Positions 14,602 through 23,303 of a stretch of 63,138 nt of DNA are shown here, piece after piece; positions within the stretch are counted from its first letter, which is position 1; each line of letters opens with the position of its first letter. Location of the stretch: positions 1-63,138 of the forward strand of contig JASBRX010000039.1 of the NCBI GenBank assembly GCA_030149245.1, given 5' to 3'. The translations under genes and the position numbers were made by a program. The notes beneath the pieces are model-generated. The model was given only the letters and a program-made list of their open reading frames with translations. It searched no databases and had not been told where the DNA came from. The stretch is from Sphingomonas bacterium (GTDB lineage: Bacteria > Pseudomonadota > Alphaproteobacteria > Sphingomonadales > Sphingomonadaceae).

Positions 14602-15386
14602 CCGCCGCGTCGTTCCGTGCTGCGCTGCGGGTGCAGGGCAATGTCATCGGCGCGTTGATCCTGCGCGAGCTGCATACGCGCTTCGGCCGCGCCAATATCG
14701 GCTATCTGTGGCTGTTTGCCGAACCGATGCTGCTCGCGGTGGCGGTGGCGCTGCTGCACAGCAATCATGATCTCCCGATCGCCGGGGGCATCCGGCCGAT
14801 TCCGTTCGCGATTGCGGGCTATGGGCTGTTCATCATGTTCCGATCGGTCGTGTCGCGCGCCGAGACGGTGATCGAGGCCAACCGCCCGCTGCTGCATCAT
14901 CGTCCGGTGACGATCCCCGACATGCTGATCGCGCGCATGGCGCTCGAAGCGGTCAGCACCATCGTGGTGCTGATCGTGCTGCTCGGCGGGGCGTGGGCGC
15001 TGGATCTCGCTGATCCGCTGGCGCGGCCTGAGGCATTTGCCGGGGCGGTGGCGCTGATGTGCTGGTTCGCGTTCGGCCTGTCGATGATCGTCACCGCCGC
15101 GTCGCACCAGTCGCCGGTGGTTGGTCGCCTTGTCCACCCGTTGCTCTATCTCTCCATGCCGCTGTCGGGTGCGTTCTTCGCCTTGTCGTGGTTTCCGCAG
15201 GGGGTGCGCGACCTGCTCGTCTGGGTGCCGACGGTGCATATCTTCGAACTGCTCAAGGTCGGGCAGTTCGAGGCGTTCGAGTCGCGCTGGATCGACCTGC
15301 CCTATGTCATCGGCTGGTGCGGCGCGCTGACCTTGCTCGGCCTGCTCGGCCTCAACCATTTGCGCGCGCGCATCGAACTATCCTGA
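14598..15386 (+). CDS. kpsM: Capsule ABC transporter permease
   Basis: ABC-2 type permease, 262 residues, six predicted membrane spans, partner of the KpsT ATPase in exporting lipid-linked capsular polysaccharide across the inner membrane. ILRELHTRFGRANIGYLWLF near the N-terminus and PLSGAFFALSWFPQGVRDLL near residues 190-210 are typical of KpsM. It starts at a GTG within GTGA shared with the previous gene's stop. kpsE follows after 12 bp. Confidence 0.92.
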   Translation: MTAASFRAALRVQGNVIGALILRELHTRFGRANIGYLWLFAEPMLLAVAVALLHSNHDLPIAGGIRPIPFAIAGYGLFIMFRSVVSRAETVIEANRPLLHHRPVTIPDMLIARMALEAVSTIVVLIVLLGGAWALDLADPLARPEAFAGAVALMCWFAFGLSMIVTAASHQSPVVGRLVHPLLYLSMPLSGAFFALSWFPQGVRDLLVWVPTVHIFELLKVGQFEAFESRWIDLPYVIGWCGALTLLGLLGLNHLRARIELS

Positions 15387-15398
15387 TATCGGAACATC

Positions 15399-16562
15399 AT
15401 GTTGCTCACCGACACCCCCGAACCGGTCGCGGAAGACGCCAGGAAAGACCGCTCGACCTCGCTGTTCGATCGGGCGCGGGCGCATCCGTTCATCCTGTTG
15501 GTGATCGTGCCGACGGTGATCGCGGCGCTTTACCTGTTCCTGATCGCCAGCGCCCAATATCGCTCGGAGGCGCAGTTCGTGGTGCGCGGGCTCGAAAGCC
15601 AGTCCGCCCCGGCCAGCGGCGTCGGGCAATTGCTCGGCATATCCGCCAGCCTGTCGCCGGGACAGCAGGAGGCGCAGAGCATCCGCGAATATCTGCGCTC
15701 GCACGATGCGATCCGCGCGCTGCGGGGGCAGGGGATCGACCTGGTCGCCATCTATCGCCGCCCCGGCACCGATCCGCTCTCACGCCTGTGGAGCCCGGCA
15801 CCGCGCGCCGAAACCCTGCTCGATTTCTACCGCGATCATGTCGATGTGATCTATGATCCCGACGACAATATCACCCGCCTGTCGGTTCGCGCATTCGACC
15901 CCGCCGATGCCCAGCGCGTGGCCCGCGCACTGCTCGCGCTGGGGGAGAAACGGGTCAACGCGTACAATGCCCGGCTGTTCGACGCCTCGCTGCGCGTCGC
16001 GTCGGGCGAATCGCAGCGGGCGCAGGAAGAGCTGGAGTCGATCCAGCGCCAGCTCGGTGGCTTTCGCGAGCGCGAGGGCGACCTCGATCCCGCCGCGACC
16101 GGCGCGGGCGGGGGACGCCAGATCGAGGAGCAACAGGCGCGGCTGGATCGCGCCGCCGCCTTGCTCGCGGACATGCGCAGCAAGCTCAGCCCCAACAGCC
16201 CGCAAGTGCGCGCGATGGCGGCACAGGTTGCGGCGGCGTCGGCGGCGCTGGACGCGGCGCGGGGACGCCAGACCGGCCAGCCGCAGGCGGTCGCGGGGCG
16301 GCTCGGCGAATATGAGGAACTGCGGCTGCAACAGGAGTTCGCGGCCAAGCGCTACGAGACCGCGCGCGCACGGCTCGAACAGGCGCGCACGCGGGCGGCG
16401 AACGAGCAATTGTTCATCGTCGCGGTGGTCGAGCCGAACCTTCCCGAAAAGCCGGCGCTTCCCAAGCCGTTCCGGACCACCTTGCTGATCCTGATCGGTT
16501 TGAGCGTCGCCTATGGGATCGGCTGGATGCTGATCGCGGGCGTGCGCGAGCACCAGAGTTGA
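15399..16562 (+). CDS. kpsE: Capsule export inner-membrane protein (KpsE/BexC/CtrB family)
   Basis: Polysaccharide co-polymerase-type protein, 387 residues, close to E. coli KpsE. It has an N-terminal membrane span (about 30-50), a large periplasmic region with a coiled coil (about 195-330, including EEQQARLDRAAALLADMRSK) and a C-terminal span (about 358-380). YRSEAQFVVRG and PNLPEKPALPKPF are family hallmarks. It links the KpsMT transporter to the outer-membrane exporter. Its end converges with kpsT, 16 bp away on the other strand. Confidence 0.9.
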   Translation: MLLTDTPEPVAEDARKDRSTSLFDRARAHPFILLVIVPTVIAALYLFLIASAQYRSEAQFVVRGLESQSAPASGVGQLLGISASLSPGQQEAQSIREYLRSHDAIRALRGQGIDLVAIYRRPGTDPLSRLWSPAPRAETLLDFYRDHVDVIYDPDDNITRLSVRAFDPADAQRVARALLALGEKRVNAYNARLFDASLRVASGESQRAQEELESIQRQLGGFREREGDLDPAATGAGGGRQIEEQQARLDRAAALLADMRSKLSPNSPQVRAMAAQVAAASAALDAARGRQTGQPQAVAGRLGEYEELRLQQEFAAKRYETARARLEQARTRAANEQLFIVAVVEPNLPEKPALPKPFRTTLLILIGLSVAYGIGWMLIAGVREHQS

Positions 16563-16578
16563 TGGAGCGGGTCGGGGG

Positions 16579-17220
16579 CTAGAAATGCTGCTCCAGCGCA
16601 CCCTCGATCGAGTCGTAGAAGGTCAGCCGTCCGTCGCTCAATGTCGCACCGCTGGTACAATAGGCGCGCAGCGTATGCGGATCGTGCGAGACCATGACCA
16701 GCGTCCCGCGCTCGCGCCGTTCCATCAGCGCGGCGTGGCAGCGCGCGCGGAACCGCTCGTCCCCGGCGGCGGTGATCTCGTCGACCAGGTAACAGTCGAA
16801 ATCGACCGCGAGCGATGCGGCAAAGGCCAGCCGCGCGTTCATCCCCGCAGAATAGGTGCGGATCGGCATGTCGAGATAACTGCCAAGCTCGGCAAACGCC
16901 TCGACAAAGCCGAGCACCGCGTCGACCGGTCGCCCATAGACGCGCGCGATGAAACGGACATTGTCGGCGCCGGTCAGGCTGCTCTGAAAGCTGCTGCCAT
17001 AGCCCAATGGCCAGGACACCGACATCTGGCGCTCGACCGTCCCCGAACTCGGCCGTTCCACCCCCGCGATCAGGCGCAACAGCGTCGATTTGCCCGCGCC
17101 ATTATGGCCGCAAATGCCCAGGGCCTCGCCGCGCCCGATGGTGAAGCTCGCGTCCTCGAGCACGCGGTGGTGGCCGCGCCGCGTTCGATAGGTCTTGCTC
17201 ACGCGGTCGAAGCGAATCAT
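16579..17220 (-). CDS. kpsT: Capsule ABC transporter ATPase, on the opposite strand to its partners
   Basis: ATP-binding subunit of the capsule exporter, 213 residues. Walker A is GHNGAGKSTLLRLI, the signature is the degenerate TYSAGMNARLAFA usual in KpsT, and Walker B is CYLVDEITAAGDERF; the switch His is in VSHDPHTLRAYC. Unlike in most kps loci it is not joined to kpsM: it lies on the minus strand, tail to tail with kpsE and head to head with a glycosyltransferase gene only 38 bp away. It must therefore have its own promoter in or beyond that short gap. Confidence 0.92.
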   Translation of the reverse strand: MIRFDRVSKTYRTRRGHHRVLEDASFTIGRGEALGICGHNGAGKSTLLRLIAGVERPSSGTVERQMSVSWPLGYGSSFQSSLTGADNVRFIARVYGRPVDAVLGFVEAFAELGSYLDMPIRTYSAGMNARLAFAASLAVDFDCYLVDEITAAGDERFRARCHAALMERRERGTLVMVSHDPHTLRAYCTSGATLSDGRLTFYDSIEGALEQHF

Positions 17221-17258
17221 CGCGCGACGATAGGCAAGCGCGCGGGTGGAGCACAGGG

Positions 17259-18380
17259 GTGAAGCGCATCGCGGTCGATCGGCGCGCTGTGCGCTGGCGC
17301 GAAGGGACCGGGGTCGCCCGCTATCGCGCGGGGCTCGCTAACGCCCTCACGCTGCTGCCGGTGACGGTCGAGCCGATCGGCGATGGCGGGGATGCGGCTG
17401 CGCGATCTGGCTGGCGCGATCTGCCGCGTATCCTTGATGGGCAGCCGATTGCGGAGCCGGGCGGGGCGGGCTGGCTGGTGCCCGACCTTTACCGCCTTGC
17501 TCAGCGGCGCTTCACCACGACCGGCGCGTTAACGACCCTGACGCTCCCCGACCCACCGGCGATCGTCCACTGGTCGCACCCGATGCCGCTCCAGGTCGCG
17601 GGGGCGGCGAACCTCTACACCGTCCACGATCTGATTCCGCTCACCCACCCGGACCTGACCGGCATCGCGCCGCGCCGTCACCGGCGGTTGCTGGAGCGGC
17701 TGGCGGGCGTGGCCGCGCAGTTCGTGACCGTGTCGGAATCGGTGCGGGCCGACCTGCGCGCGCGGCTTTCGCTGACGGAAGATCAGGTCAGCTGCTGCTT
17801 TCAGGCGGTCGATCCCGGATCGCCCGGCGCGCTGCCGGCCAGATTGGTCCCCGGCAGTTATCTGCTCGCGATCGGCCGGGTCGAATCCCGCAAGAATATC
17901 GCGGCACTGATCGACGCCCATCGCCGCGCAGCGACCGGACTCCCGCTGGTGATCGCTGGCCCCGAAGGCCATTGGCGCAGCGAATCGGAGCGAAGGCGCG
18001 CCCACGCGCTGATGAATGGTCCCGACGTGATCCGGCTCGGCTGGCAGGGCGATGCGACCGTCGCGGCGCTGATCGCCGGGGCGCGGGCGCTGCTGATGCC
18101 CTCGCTGGCGGAGGGGTTCGGGCTGCCGGTGGTCGAGGCGATGGCGCTCGGCGTCCCTGCGCTGGCGAGCGCAACCGGCGCGGCGGCCGAAATCGCCGGG
18201 GATGCGGCGCTGCTGGTCGATCCACATGACAGCGCGGCGCTCACCGACGCGATCCGCCGGATCGCCAGCGATGTGCCGTTGCGCACGCGCCTGATCGCCC
18301 AAGGACATGAACGCGCGGCGCAGTTCACCGCTGAATCCTTTGCCGCGCGGCTTGCGGCGCTTTACGAACGCTTTTGGTGA
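17259..18380 (+). CDS. GT4-family glycosyltransferase
   Basis: A GT-B glycosyltransferase of 373 residues starting at GTG 17259, with GGAG about 10 bases upstream. MKRIAVDRRAVRWREGTGVA begins the acceptor domain; the donor domain has AIGRVESRKNIAALIDAHRR and the EX7E segment LAEGFGLPVVEAMALGVPAL. It is similar in design to the genes at 13393 and 18410, suggesting duplication and divergence. It overlaps the upstream part of the next reading frame but not the preferred start of the next gene. Confidence 0.87.
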   Translation: MKRIAVDRRAVRWREGTGVARYRAGLANALTLLPVTVEPIGDGGDAAARSGWRDLPRILDGQPIAEPGGAGWLVPDLYRLAQRRFTTTGALTTLTLPDPPAIVHWSHPMPLQVAGAANLYTVHDLIPLTHPDLTGIAPRRHRRLLERLAGVAAQFVTVSESVRADLRARLSLTEDQVSCCFQAVDPGSPGALPARLVPGSYLLAIGRVESRKNIAALIDAHRRAATGLPLVIAGPEGHWRSESERRRAHALMNGPDVIRLGWQGDATVAALIAGARALLMPSLAEGFGLPVVEAMALGVPALASATGAAAEIAGDAALLVDPHDSAALTDAIRRIASDVPLRTRLIAQGHERAAQFTAESFAARLAALYERFW

Positions 18381-18409
18381 GTTATGAGACCCTTGGGGGC
18401 GGGTTCACG

Positions 18410-19768
18410 ATGCGCGTATTGATCGACGGCTTCAATCTTGCCCTTCCCCGCGGCACAGGGGTCGCCACCTATGGCTATCAGCTTGCCGGGGCACTCAAGG
18501 ACATGGGCGTGCCGGTCGGCGGCCTGTACGGTCTGCGCGCGCCGTTCAACCCCAAGCTGCGCGATGTCATGTTCTATGAGGCGCTGGGCGGCGAGCATGA
18601 AACGCGCAAGCCGGGCCGCTGGTCGCTGAGCTGGGTGCGTGAGACAACGCTGATGCTGCGCGACCGCCGCGCGCGCGCGATTCCGCAGGACGGCCGCGTC
18701 CTCGCCCGCCAATTCGCCCACCGTCTGCCCGAATTCGATGGCGGCCTTTACACCGCGCCCGACATTTTCGATCTTGCCGGGCGCAATTTCGCTCGGCTGG
18801 GCCTGTTTTCCAACGTGCATGTGCCCGGCCCGGTCGACGTGATGCACTGGACCTATCCGCTGCCGGTCAACCTCTCGGGCGCCGCCAATATCCACACCAT
18901 GCACGACCTGGTCCCGCTCAAGCTGCCCTATGCCAGCGCCGACCGGAAACGCTATTATTACAAGCTGATGCGCGCCGTCGCACGCCGCGCCGACCGCATC
19001 GTCAGCGTGTCGGAATCGAGCCGGCGCGACATCATCGAATTCTTCCCCTTTGCCGAGCCCAAGATCGTCAACACTTATCAGGCGGTGCGCGTCCCCGATG
19101 CGGTGCTGGCGGAAAGCGACGACGATGTCGCCGCCGCGATCCACAGCATCTTCAACTTGCCGTTCAAAGGCTATTTCCTGTTCTTCGGCGCGATCGAGCC
19201 CAAGAAGAACGTCAATCGCCTGATCGAAGCCTATCTCTCGCTCGCGACCAAAACCCCGCTGGTGATCGTCGGTCGGCGGACCTGGGGCGCGGACGAGGAA
19301 TTGCGGCTGCTCCAGCGCGACGAGGTTCAGCCGCTCAAGGCGACGTTCAAGAATATCCGCCGGATCGACTATCTGCCGCGCGCGCTGCTGATGCGGTTGA
19401 TCCGCGGGGCAAAGGCGGTGACCTTCCCGTCCATTTATGAGGGATTCGGCCTGCCGGTGCTGGAGGCGATGATGCTGGGGACGCCCGTGCTGACCTCGAA
19501 CGTCAGCTCGCTGCCCGAAGTGGGTGGCGATGCGGCGCTCTATGTCGATCCCTATGATCCGCGCTCGATCCGCGCGGGGCTGGCGCAGCTCGACCGCGAC
19601 GCGGAATTGCGCGCGACGCTCAGCGCCGCCGGGCGGGTGCAAGCCGAGCGGTTTTCGCCCGCGCGTTATCAGGAGCGGCTGGCGCGACTCTATGAAGCGC
19701 TGCTCGACGAACGCGCCGCTGCCCAATTCGCCGCCACGCGTTCGGGAGGGGTTGCGGCGCATGCCTAG
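18410..19768 (+). CDS. GT4-family glycosyltransferase
   Basis: A glycosyltransferase of about 452 residues. MRVLIDGFNLALPRGTGVAT opens the acceptor domain; FGAIEPKKNVNRLIEAYLSL and IYEGFGLPVLEAMMLGTPVL mark the donor domain. The ATG at 18410 is preferred over a GTG at 18374 because GGGGGCGGG lies upstream and the protein then begins with the conserved strand. It overlaps the start of the polysaccharide-export gene by 8 bp. Capsule sugar specificity is unknown. Confidence 0.88.
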   Translation: MRVLIDGFNLALPRGTGVATYGYQLAGALKDMGVPVGGLYGLRAPFNPKLRDVMFYEALGGEHETRKPGRWSLSWVRETTLMLRDRRARAIPQDGRVLARQFAHRLPEFDGGLYTAPDIFDLAGRNFARLGLFSNVHVPGPVDVMHWTYPLPVNLSGAANIHTMHDLVPLKLPYASADRKRYYYKLMRAVARRADRIVSVSESSRRDIIEFFPFAEPKIVNTYQAVRVPDAVLAESDDDVAAAIHSIFNLPFKGYFLFFGAIEPKKNVNRLIEAYLSLATKTPLVIVGRRTWGADEELRLLQRDEVQPLKATFKNIRRIDYLPRALLMRLIRGAKAVTFPSIYEGFGLPVLEAMMLGTPVLTSNVSSLPEVGGDAALYVDPYDPRSIRAGLAQLDRDAELRATLSAAGRVQAERFSPARYQERLARLYEALLDERAAAQFAATRSGGVAAHA

Positions 19769-20864
19769 CTGCAGAGTCTATATGCTCCTCCCGATGCTGC
19801 TTGCGGCATCGGCTTGTGCCACGCTGCCTGCAGGAGCGCCGACCGTGTCGCAGGTGGTGGGCCCTGCGGCCACATCGGGCATCGCCGTGATCGATATCGT
19901 CGATACGCCTGCGCCCAGCCAGCCTGTCGCTCCCGCAATGGCCTGGCCGATCGCCGATGCCGCGCCCTGGACCGGCGAGATCGCAGTCGGCGACACGCTG
20001 ACGGTGACGGTGTTCGAGGTCGGCTATGCGCTGTTCGCCCCGTCGGGCGAGACGAGTGCGCGCGAGGGTGCGGTTCCCGCTGCAGGTGCGCGGACGCTGC
20101 CGCGCATGGAAGTCGGCGAGCCCGGACAGGTCACCATCCCCTATATCGGCGCGGTGCGCGTCGCCGGGCGCACCAGCGCAGCGGTCGGCGAGGAGATTCG
20201 CCAGAAATTGCGCGGCCTGTCGCAACAGGCACAGGTGGTGGTCGCGGTCGAGCGTGGACCGGGGCGCAGCGTCGTCACCAGCGGCGATGTCCGCAACCCC
20301 GGCCGCCAGCCGCTGACGCTGGCGGGCGAGCGTCTGCTCGACCTGATCGCGCAGGCGGGCGGCCCGGCCAATCGTCCGGCCGATACGCGCGTGCGGCTGG
20401 TGCGCGATGGCCGGGCGGCGGAAATCCGGCTCGATCAGCTGCGCGTCGACAGCCCGGCCAATGTCCGCCTGGCGCCGGGCGACCACGTCCAGCTGATTCG
20501 CAGCGTGCGTTCGCTCACCGTGCTGGGCTCGGCCCGCAATGTGGCTGAACTCGCGTTCGACAGCGACACGCTGACGCTGGCCGAAGCGATTGCGCGCTCG
20601 GGTGGCCTCGCCGACGACCGCGCCGATGCTACGGGCGTGTTCATCTTCCGCTACGAAACTGGTGCCGATGGCGCGCCGAAGCCGGTGATCTACCGCCTTA
20701 ACCTGCTCGACCCGCGCAGCTATTTCCTGTCGCAGCGCTTCGAGATGCGCGAAAAGGACGTGCTATTGGTCGCCAATGCGCGATCGGTGCAGTTCGGCAA
20801 GCTGGTGCAGCTGCTCAACACGCTGGTGACGCCCGCAATCACTGTCGACCTGCTGACGCGATGA
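19761..20864 (+). CDS. kpsD: Outer-membrane polysaccharide export protein (KpsD/Wza-like)
   Basis: Poly_export family, 367 residues. It forms the outer-membrane end of capsule export together with KpsE and KpsMT. A signal peptide with a lipoprotein-like end (LLPMLLAASAC) is followed by the export domain (about 70-150, EIAVGDTLTVTVFEVGYALF and VTIPYIGAVRVAGRT) and two SLBB-like domains (about 165-250 and 255-340; SGDVRNPGRQPLTLAGERLL, VLGSARNVAELAF). It is shorter than E. coli KpsD (558), closer to Wza-type length. The ATGA at its end is shared with kpsC. Confidence 0.88.
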   Translation: MPSCRVYMLLPMLLAASACATLPAGAPTVSQVVGPAATSGIAVIDIVDTPAPSQPVAPAMAWPIADAAPWTGEIAVGDTLTVTVFEVGYALFAPSGETSAREGAVPAAGARTLPRMEVGEPGQVTIPYIGAVRVAGRTSAAVGEEIRQKLRGLSQQAQVVVAVERGPGRSVVTSGDVRNPGRQPLTLAGERLLDLIAQAGGPANRPADTRVRLVRDGRAAEIRLDQLRVDSPANVRLAPGDHVQLIRSVRSLTVLGSARNVAELAFDSDTLTLAEAIARSGGLADDRADATGVFIFRYETGADGAPKPVIYRLNLLDPRSYFLSQRFEMREKDVLLVANARSVQFGKLVQLLNTLVTPAITVDLLTR

Positions 20865-21931
20865 CACCAGCGGCGCAGCCCGAGGGTCTCGCCTGCCTGA
20901 TCGGCATCGCGCCGTGGAAACGACGGCGGGTCGCAACGATGCTGCGCAACCGCCATGGTCCGGCCATCGCCCGCGACCCTGCGCGCGCCGTCGCGATCGC
21001 GCGGGAGCGGGGCGGGGCGGTCGGCTGCTGGGCGACGCGCGTCCCGGCGGGGCTGGAGCGCGCCGCGCAGGAGGCGGAGGTGCCGCTCTGGTGGATCGAG
21101 GACGGGTTTCTGCGCTCGGCCGGGCTGGGCGCGGCGTTGGTCCAGCCCTGTTCGTTGACCCTCGACAGCCGCCGCCCGCATTACGACCCCAGCGGGCCGA
21201 GCGATCTGGAAGAGCTGCTCCAGACAGCAGAATTTGACGCCGCCACCTTGGTGCGCGCCGATGCATTAATCGCGCTGCTGCGGTCGGCGCGGCTGACCAA
21301 ATACAACCTCTCCGGCGCGCCGCTCGACTTGCCGCAAGGGCGTCGCATCGTCCTGGTCCCCGGTCAGGTTGAGACCGACCAGTCGGTGCGGCTCGGCAAT
21401 GCCGGAGTGACCGGCATGATCGACCTGCTCACCCGCGTCCGGGCCGAGGAGCCCGACGCCTTCATCGTGTACAAGCCGCACCCCGATGTCGTGTCGGGCC
21501 TGCGCGCGGCCGGGCAGGGCGAGCGCGACGCCATCGAGCTTGCCGATCTGGTCGCGCCTCAGGCCAGCCTGACCGACCTGCTCGACCGCGTCGACGCCGT
21601 GCATGTGCTGACCTCGCTCACCGGGTTCGAGGCGCTGGTGCGCGGGCGCGACGTGGTCGTGCACGGTCAGCCTTTTTACGCCGGCTGGGGCCTGACGCGG
21701 GATCGCGCGCCGATCGCACGCCGGACCCGCCGGTGCAGCCTCACCGAACTGGTGGCGGCCGCGCTGATCGCCTATCCGCTCTATGCCAGTGCGCGCACCG
21801 GCGCCCCGTGCAGCGTCGAGACGCTGGCGGCGGAGCTGGCGGCGCAGGGATCGGCCCCGCCGCCCGCGCGGTGGCGGGCATTGGTCGGGCGGCTGGCGGG
21901 ACAATTCGGCGCCGCGCGCGCCATGAACTGA
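20861..21931 (+). CDS. kpsC: KpsC-type beta-Kdo transferase, single module
   Basis: A 356-residue KpsC-like protein. VPLWWIEDGFLRSAGLG, LVPGQVETDQSVRLG, FIVYKPHPDVVSGL and VVVHGQPFYAGWGLTRD are the recognisable motifs. E. coli KpsC is about 675 residues with two transferase modules that add alternating beta-2,4 and beta-2,7 Kdo; here only one module is present and no second KpsC half is seen nearby. The linker made may therefore be shorter or of one linkage, unless another gene elsewhere supplies the missing module. It starts within the end of kpsD (ATGA). Confidence 0.88.
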   Translation: MTPAAQPEGLACLIGIAPWKRRRVATMLRNRHGPAIARDPARAVAIARERGGAVGCWATRVPAGLERAAQEAEVPLWWIEDGFLRSAGLGAALVQPCSLTLDSRRPHYDPSGPSDLEELLQTAEFDAATLVRADALIALLRSARLTKYNLSGAPLDLPQGRRIVLVPGQVETDQSVRLGNAGVTGMIDLLTRVRAEEPDAFIVYKPHPDVVSGLRAAGQGERDAIELADLVAPQASLTDLLDRVDAVHVLTSLTGFEALVRGRDVVVHGQPFYAGWGLTRDRAPIARRTRRCSLTELVAAALIAYPLYASARTGAPCSVETLAAELAAQGSAPPPARWRALVGRLAGQFGAARAMN

Positions 21932-21941
21932 TGGGGATGGA

Positions 21942-22775
21942 ATGAGCGCGACACCGATCTACGACATCTGGCGGCTGCTCCAGCATCCGCGCACCTTCAA
22001 CGAGGCGGAGATCCGGTCGCTGTGCCGCACCGCCTATTGCGGCGACTACACCGCGTTGGCGCGCGTGCTGGGTCGCTACAAGATGTTCGTCGATACCCGC
22101 GACATCGGCATCTCCAGCCATTTGATGCTCGACGGCTTCTGGGAAATGTGGGTGACCGAGGCGATGTTGCGCAGCGTCCGGCGCGGATCGACCGTCATCG
22201 ATGTCGGCGCCAATCTCGGCTATTATTCGCTGCTGCTCGCCGACCTCACCGGGGCCGATGGGCGGGTGCTGTCGTTCGAGCCCAACCCCGCAATGGCAAC
22301 CCGTGCCCAGCGCAGCGTCGAGATGAACGGCTACGCCCCCTTTGCCGCCGTCCATAACGTCGCGCTTGGGAGCGAAGAGGGCTATGTGACGATGGAGGTG
22401 ATGACGCACCAGCCCGGTGGCGGTCGCGTGCATACCTATGGGGGCGAAGGCATTTCCAACGCGGTGCCGCTGCGTCGGCTCGACAGCTTTCCCGATGCGC
22501 TCAAGGCCGAATTCATCAAGATCGACGTCGAGGGGTTCGAGCAGCAGGTGTGGCGCGGCATGACCGGCATCCTGGCCGGAGGTCAGCCGCTGACCATCTT
22601 CATGGAATTCACCGTGTCGCGCTACCCCGACCCGCGCGGATTCCTCAAAGAGATTATCGGCGAGGGCTTCCGCCTCGAGATCATCGACTATGCCGCCGGG
22701 ATCCAGCCGACCACGATCGACGCGGTCTTTGCCCAGCCGCACAATATCGACCACATGCTGTGCTTCCGGCGATGA
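21942..22775 (+). CDS. FkbM-family methyltransferase
   Basis: SAM-dependent methyltransferase, 277 residues. The SAM-binding motif is VIDVGANLGYYSLLLADLTG (about 86-105), followed by VLSFEPNP and the FkbM-typical FIKIDVEGFEQQVWRGM (about 188-204). The N-terminal region (LLQHPRTFNEAEIRSLCRTA and VLGRYKMFVDTRD) is shared with the second FkbM protein at 26354, so the two are paralogues. In capsule loci FkbM enzymes usually O-methylate sugars; the target is not readable. It lies 10 bp after kpsC. Confidence 0.87.
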   Translation: MSATPIYDIWRLLQHPRTFNEAEIRSLCRTAYCGDYTALARVLGRYKMFVDTRDIGISSHLMLDGFWEMWVTEAMLRSVRRGSTVIDVGANLGYYSLLLADLTGADGRVLSFEPNPAMATRAQRSVEMNGYAPFAAVHNVALGSEEGYVTMEVMTHQPGGGRVHTYGGEGISNAVPLRRLDSFPDALKAEFIKIDVEGFEQQVWRGMTGILAGGQPLTIFMEFTVSRYPDPRGFLKEIIGEGFRLEIIDYAAGIQPTTIDAVFAQPHNIDHMLCFRR

Positions 22776-22850
22776 GGTGCGCGCGACAGCCTCTGTTCAT
22801 CGCCGCGCGGTCAAGGTGTTGCGTGTGCGTGTCTTAGCGGGAGAAGCAGC

Positions 22851-23228
22851 ATGTCATGGATCATCTGGCTCGCCATGTCGGTAAGTGGAGCCGGAGCGCC
22901 GCTGTCGTTGTCCTGCACCGTCGCGGGGGGCGAAAAGGCCGGGCTGGACGCGCGGGCGGTGTGTGCGCGCTTCGTCGAACAGCTGTCGGCGGCAGCCGGG
23001 CGTCCCTATGCGCTGGTGCCCGTCAGGCAGCGATCGGGCGATGGCATGACGGTCTCCCTGCGCGTCGTGCGGTCCGACACCATGGCCGCAGATGTGACGG
23101 TGATCGAGCGCGGACGCGCACGTTCGGTCGAAACCCGCATGATTTCATCGTCCGATCGCCCTTTGGGGCTTGACTCCATCGGCTTGCTGGCGCGGGATGT
23201 GGCCCGGGCGGCGGCGCTATCGGACTGA
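22851..23228 (+). CDS. Small exported protein, unknown
   Basis: A 125-residue protein with a short hydrophobic N-terminus (MSWIIWLAMSVSGAGAPLSL), probably a signal peptide, then an alpha/beta-looking domain containing two cysteines (about 22 and 39) that could form a disulfide. No family recognised. It sits between the first FkbM gene and the RTX protease gene on the same strand, which makes a role linked to one of these plausible but unproven. Confidence 0.6.
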   Translation: MSWIIWLAMSVSGAGAPLSLSCTVAGGEKAGLDARAVCARFVEQLSAAAGRPYALVPVRQRSGDGMTVSLRVVRSDTMAADVTVIERGRARSVETRMISSSDRPLGLDSIGLLARDVARAAALSD

Positions 23229-23303
23229 AGTGCTACTCGGGAGATTTGCACCGCCTTTTCAAGGATGTCCGGCCGGTCGGATGTCCAGTGAAGGAGGCAG
23301 GGC

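Noticed and set aside
18362..19762. Minus-strand open frame of 466 codons opposite a glycosyltransferase gene
   Set aside because: The forward frame has all GT4 motifs; the reverse one is a high-G+C shadow.
23263..23286. GGATGTCC repeated at 16-bp spacing before the RTX gene
   Set aside because: Only 8 bp long and of common composition; too weak to call an operator.
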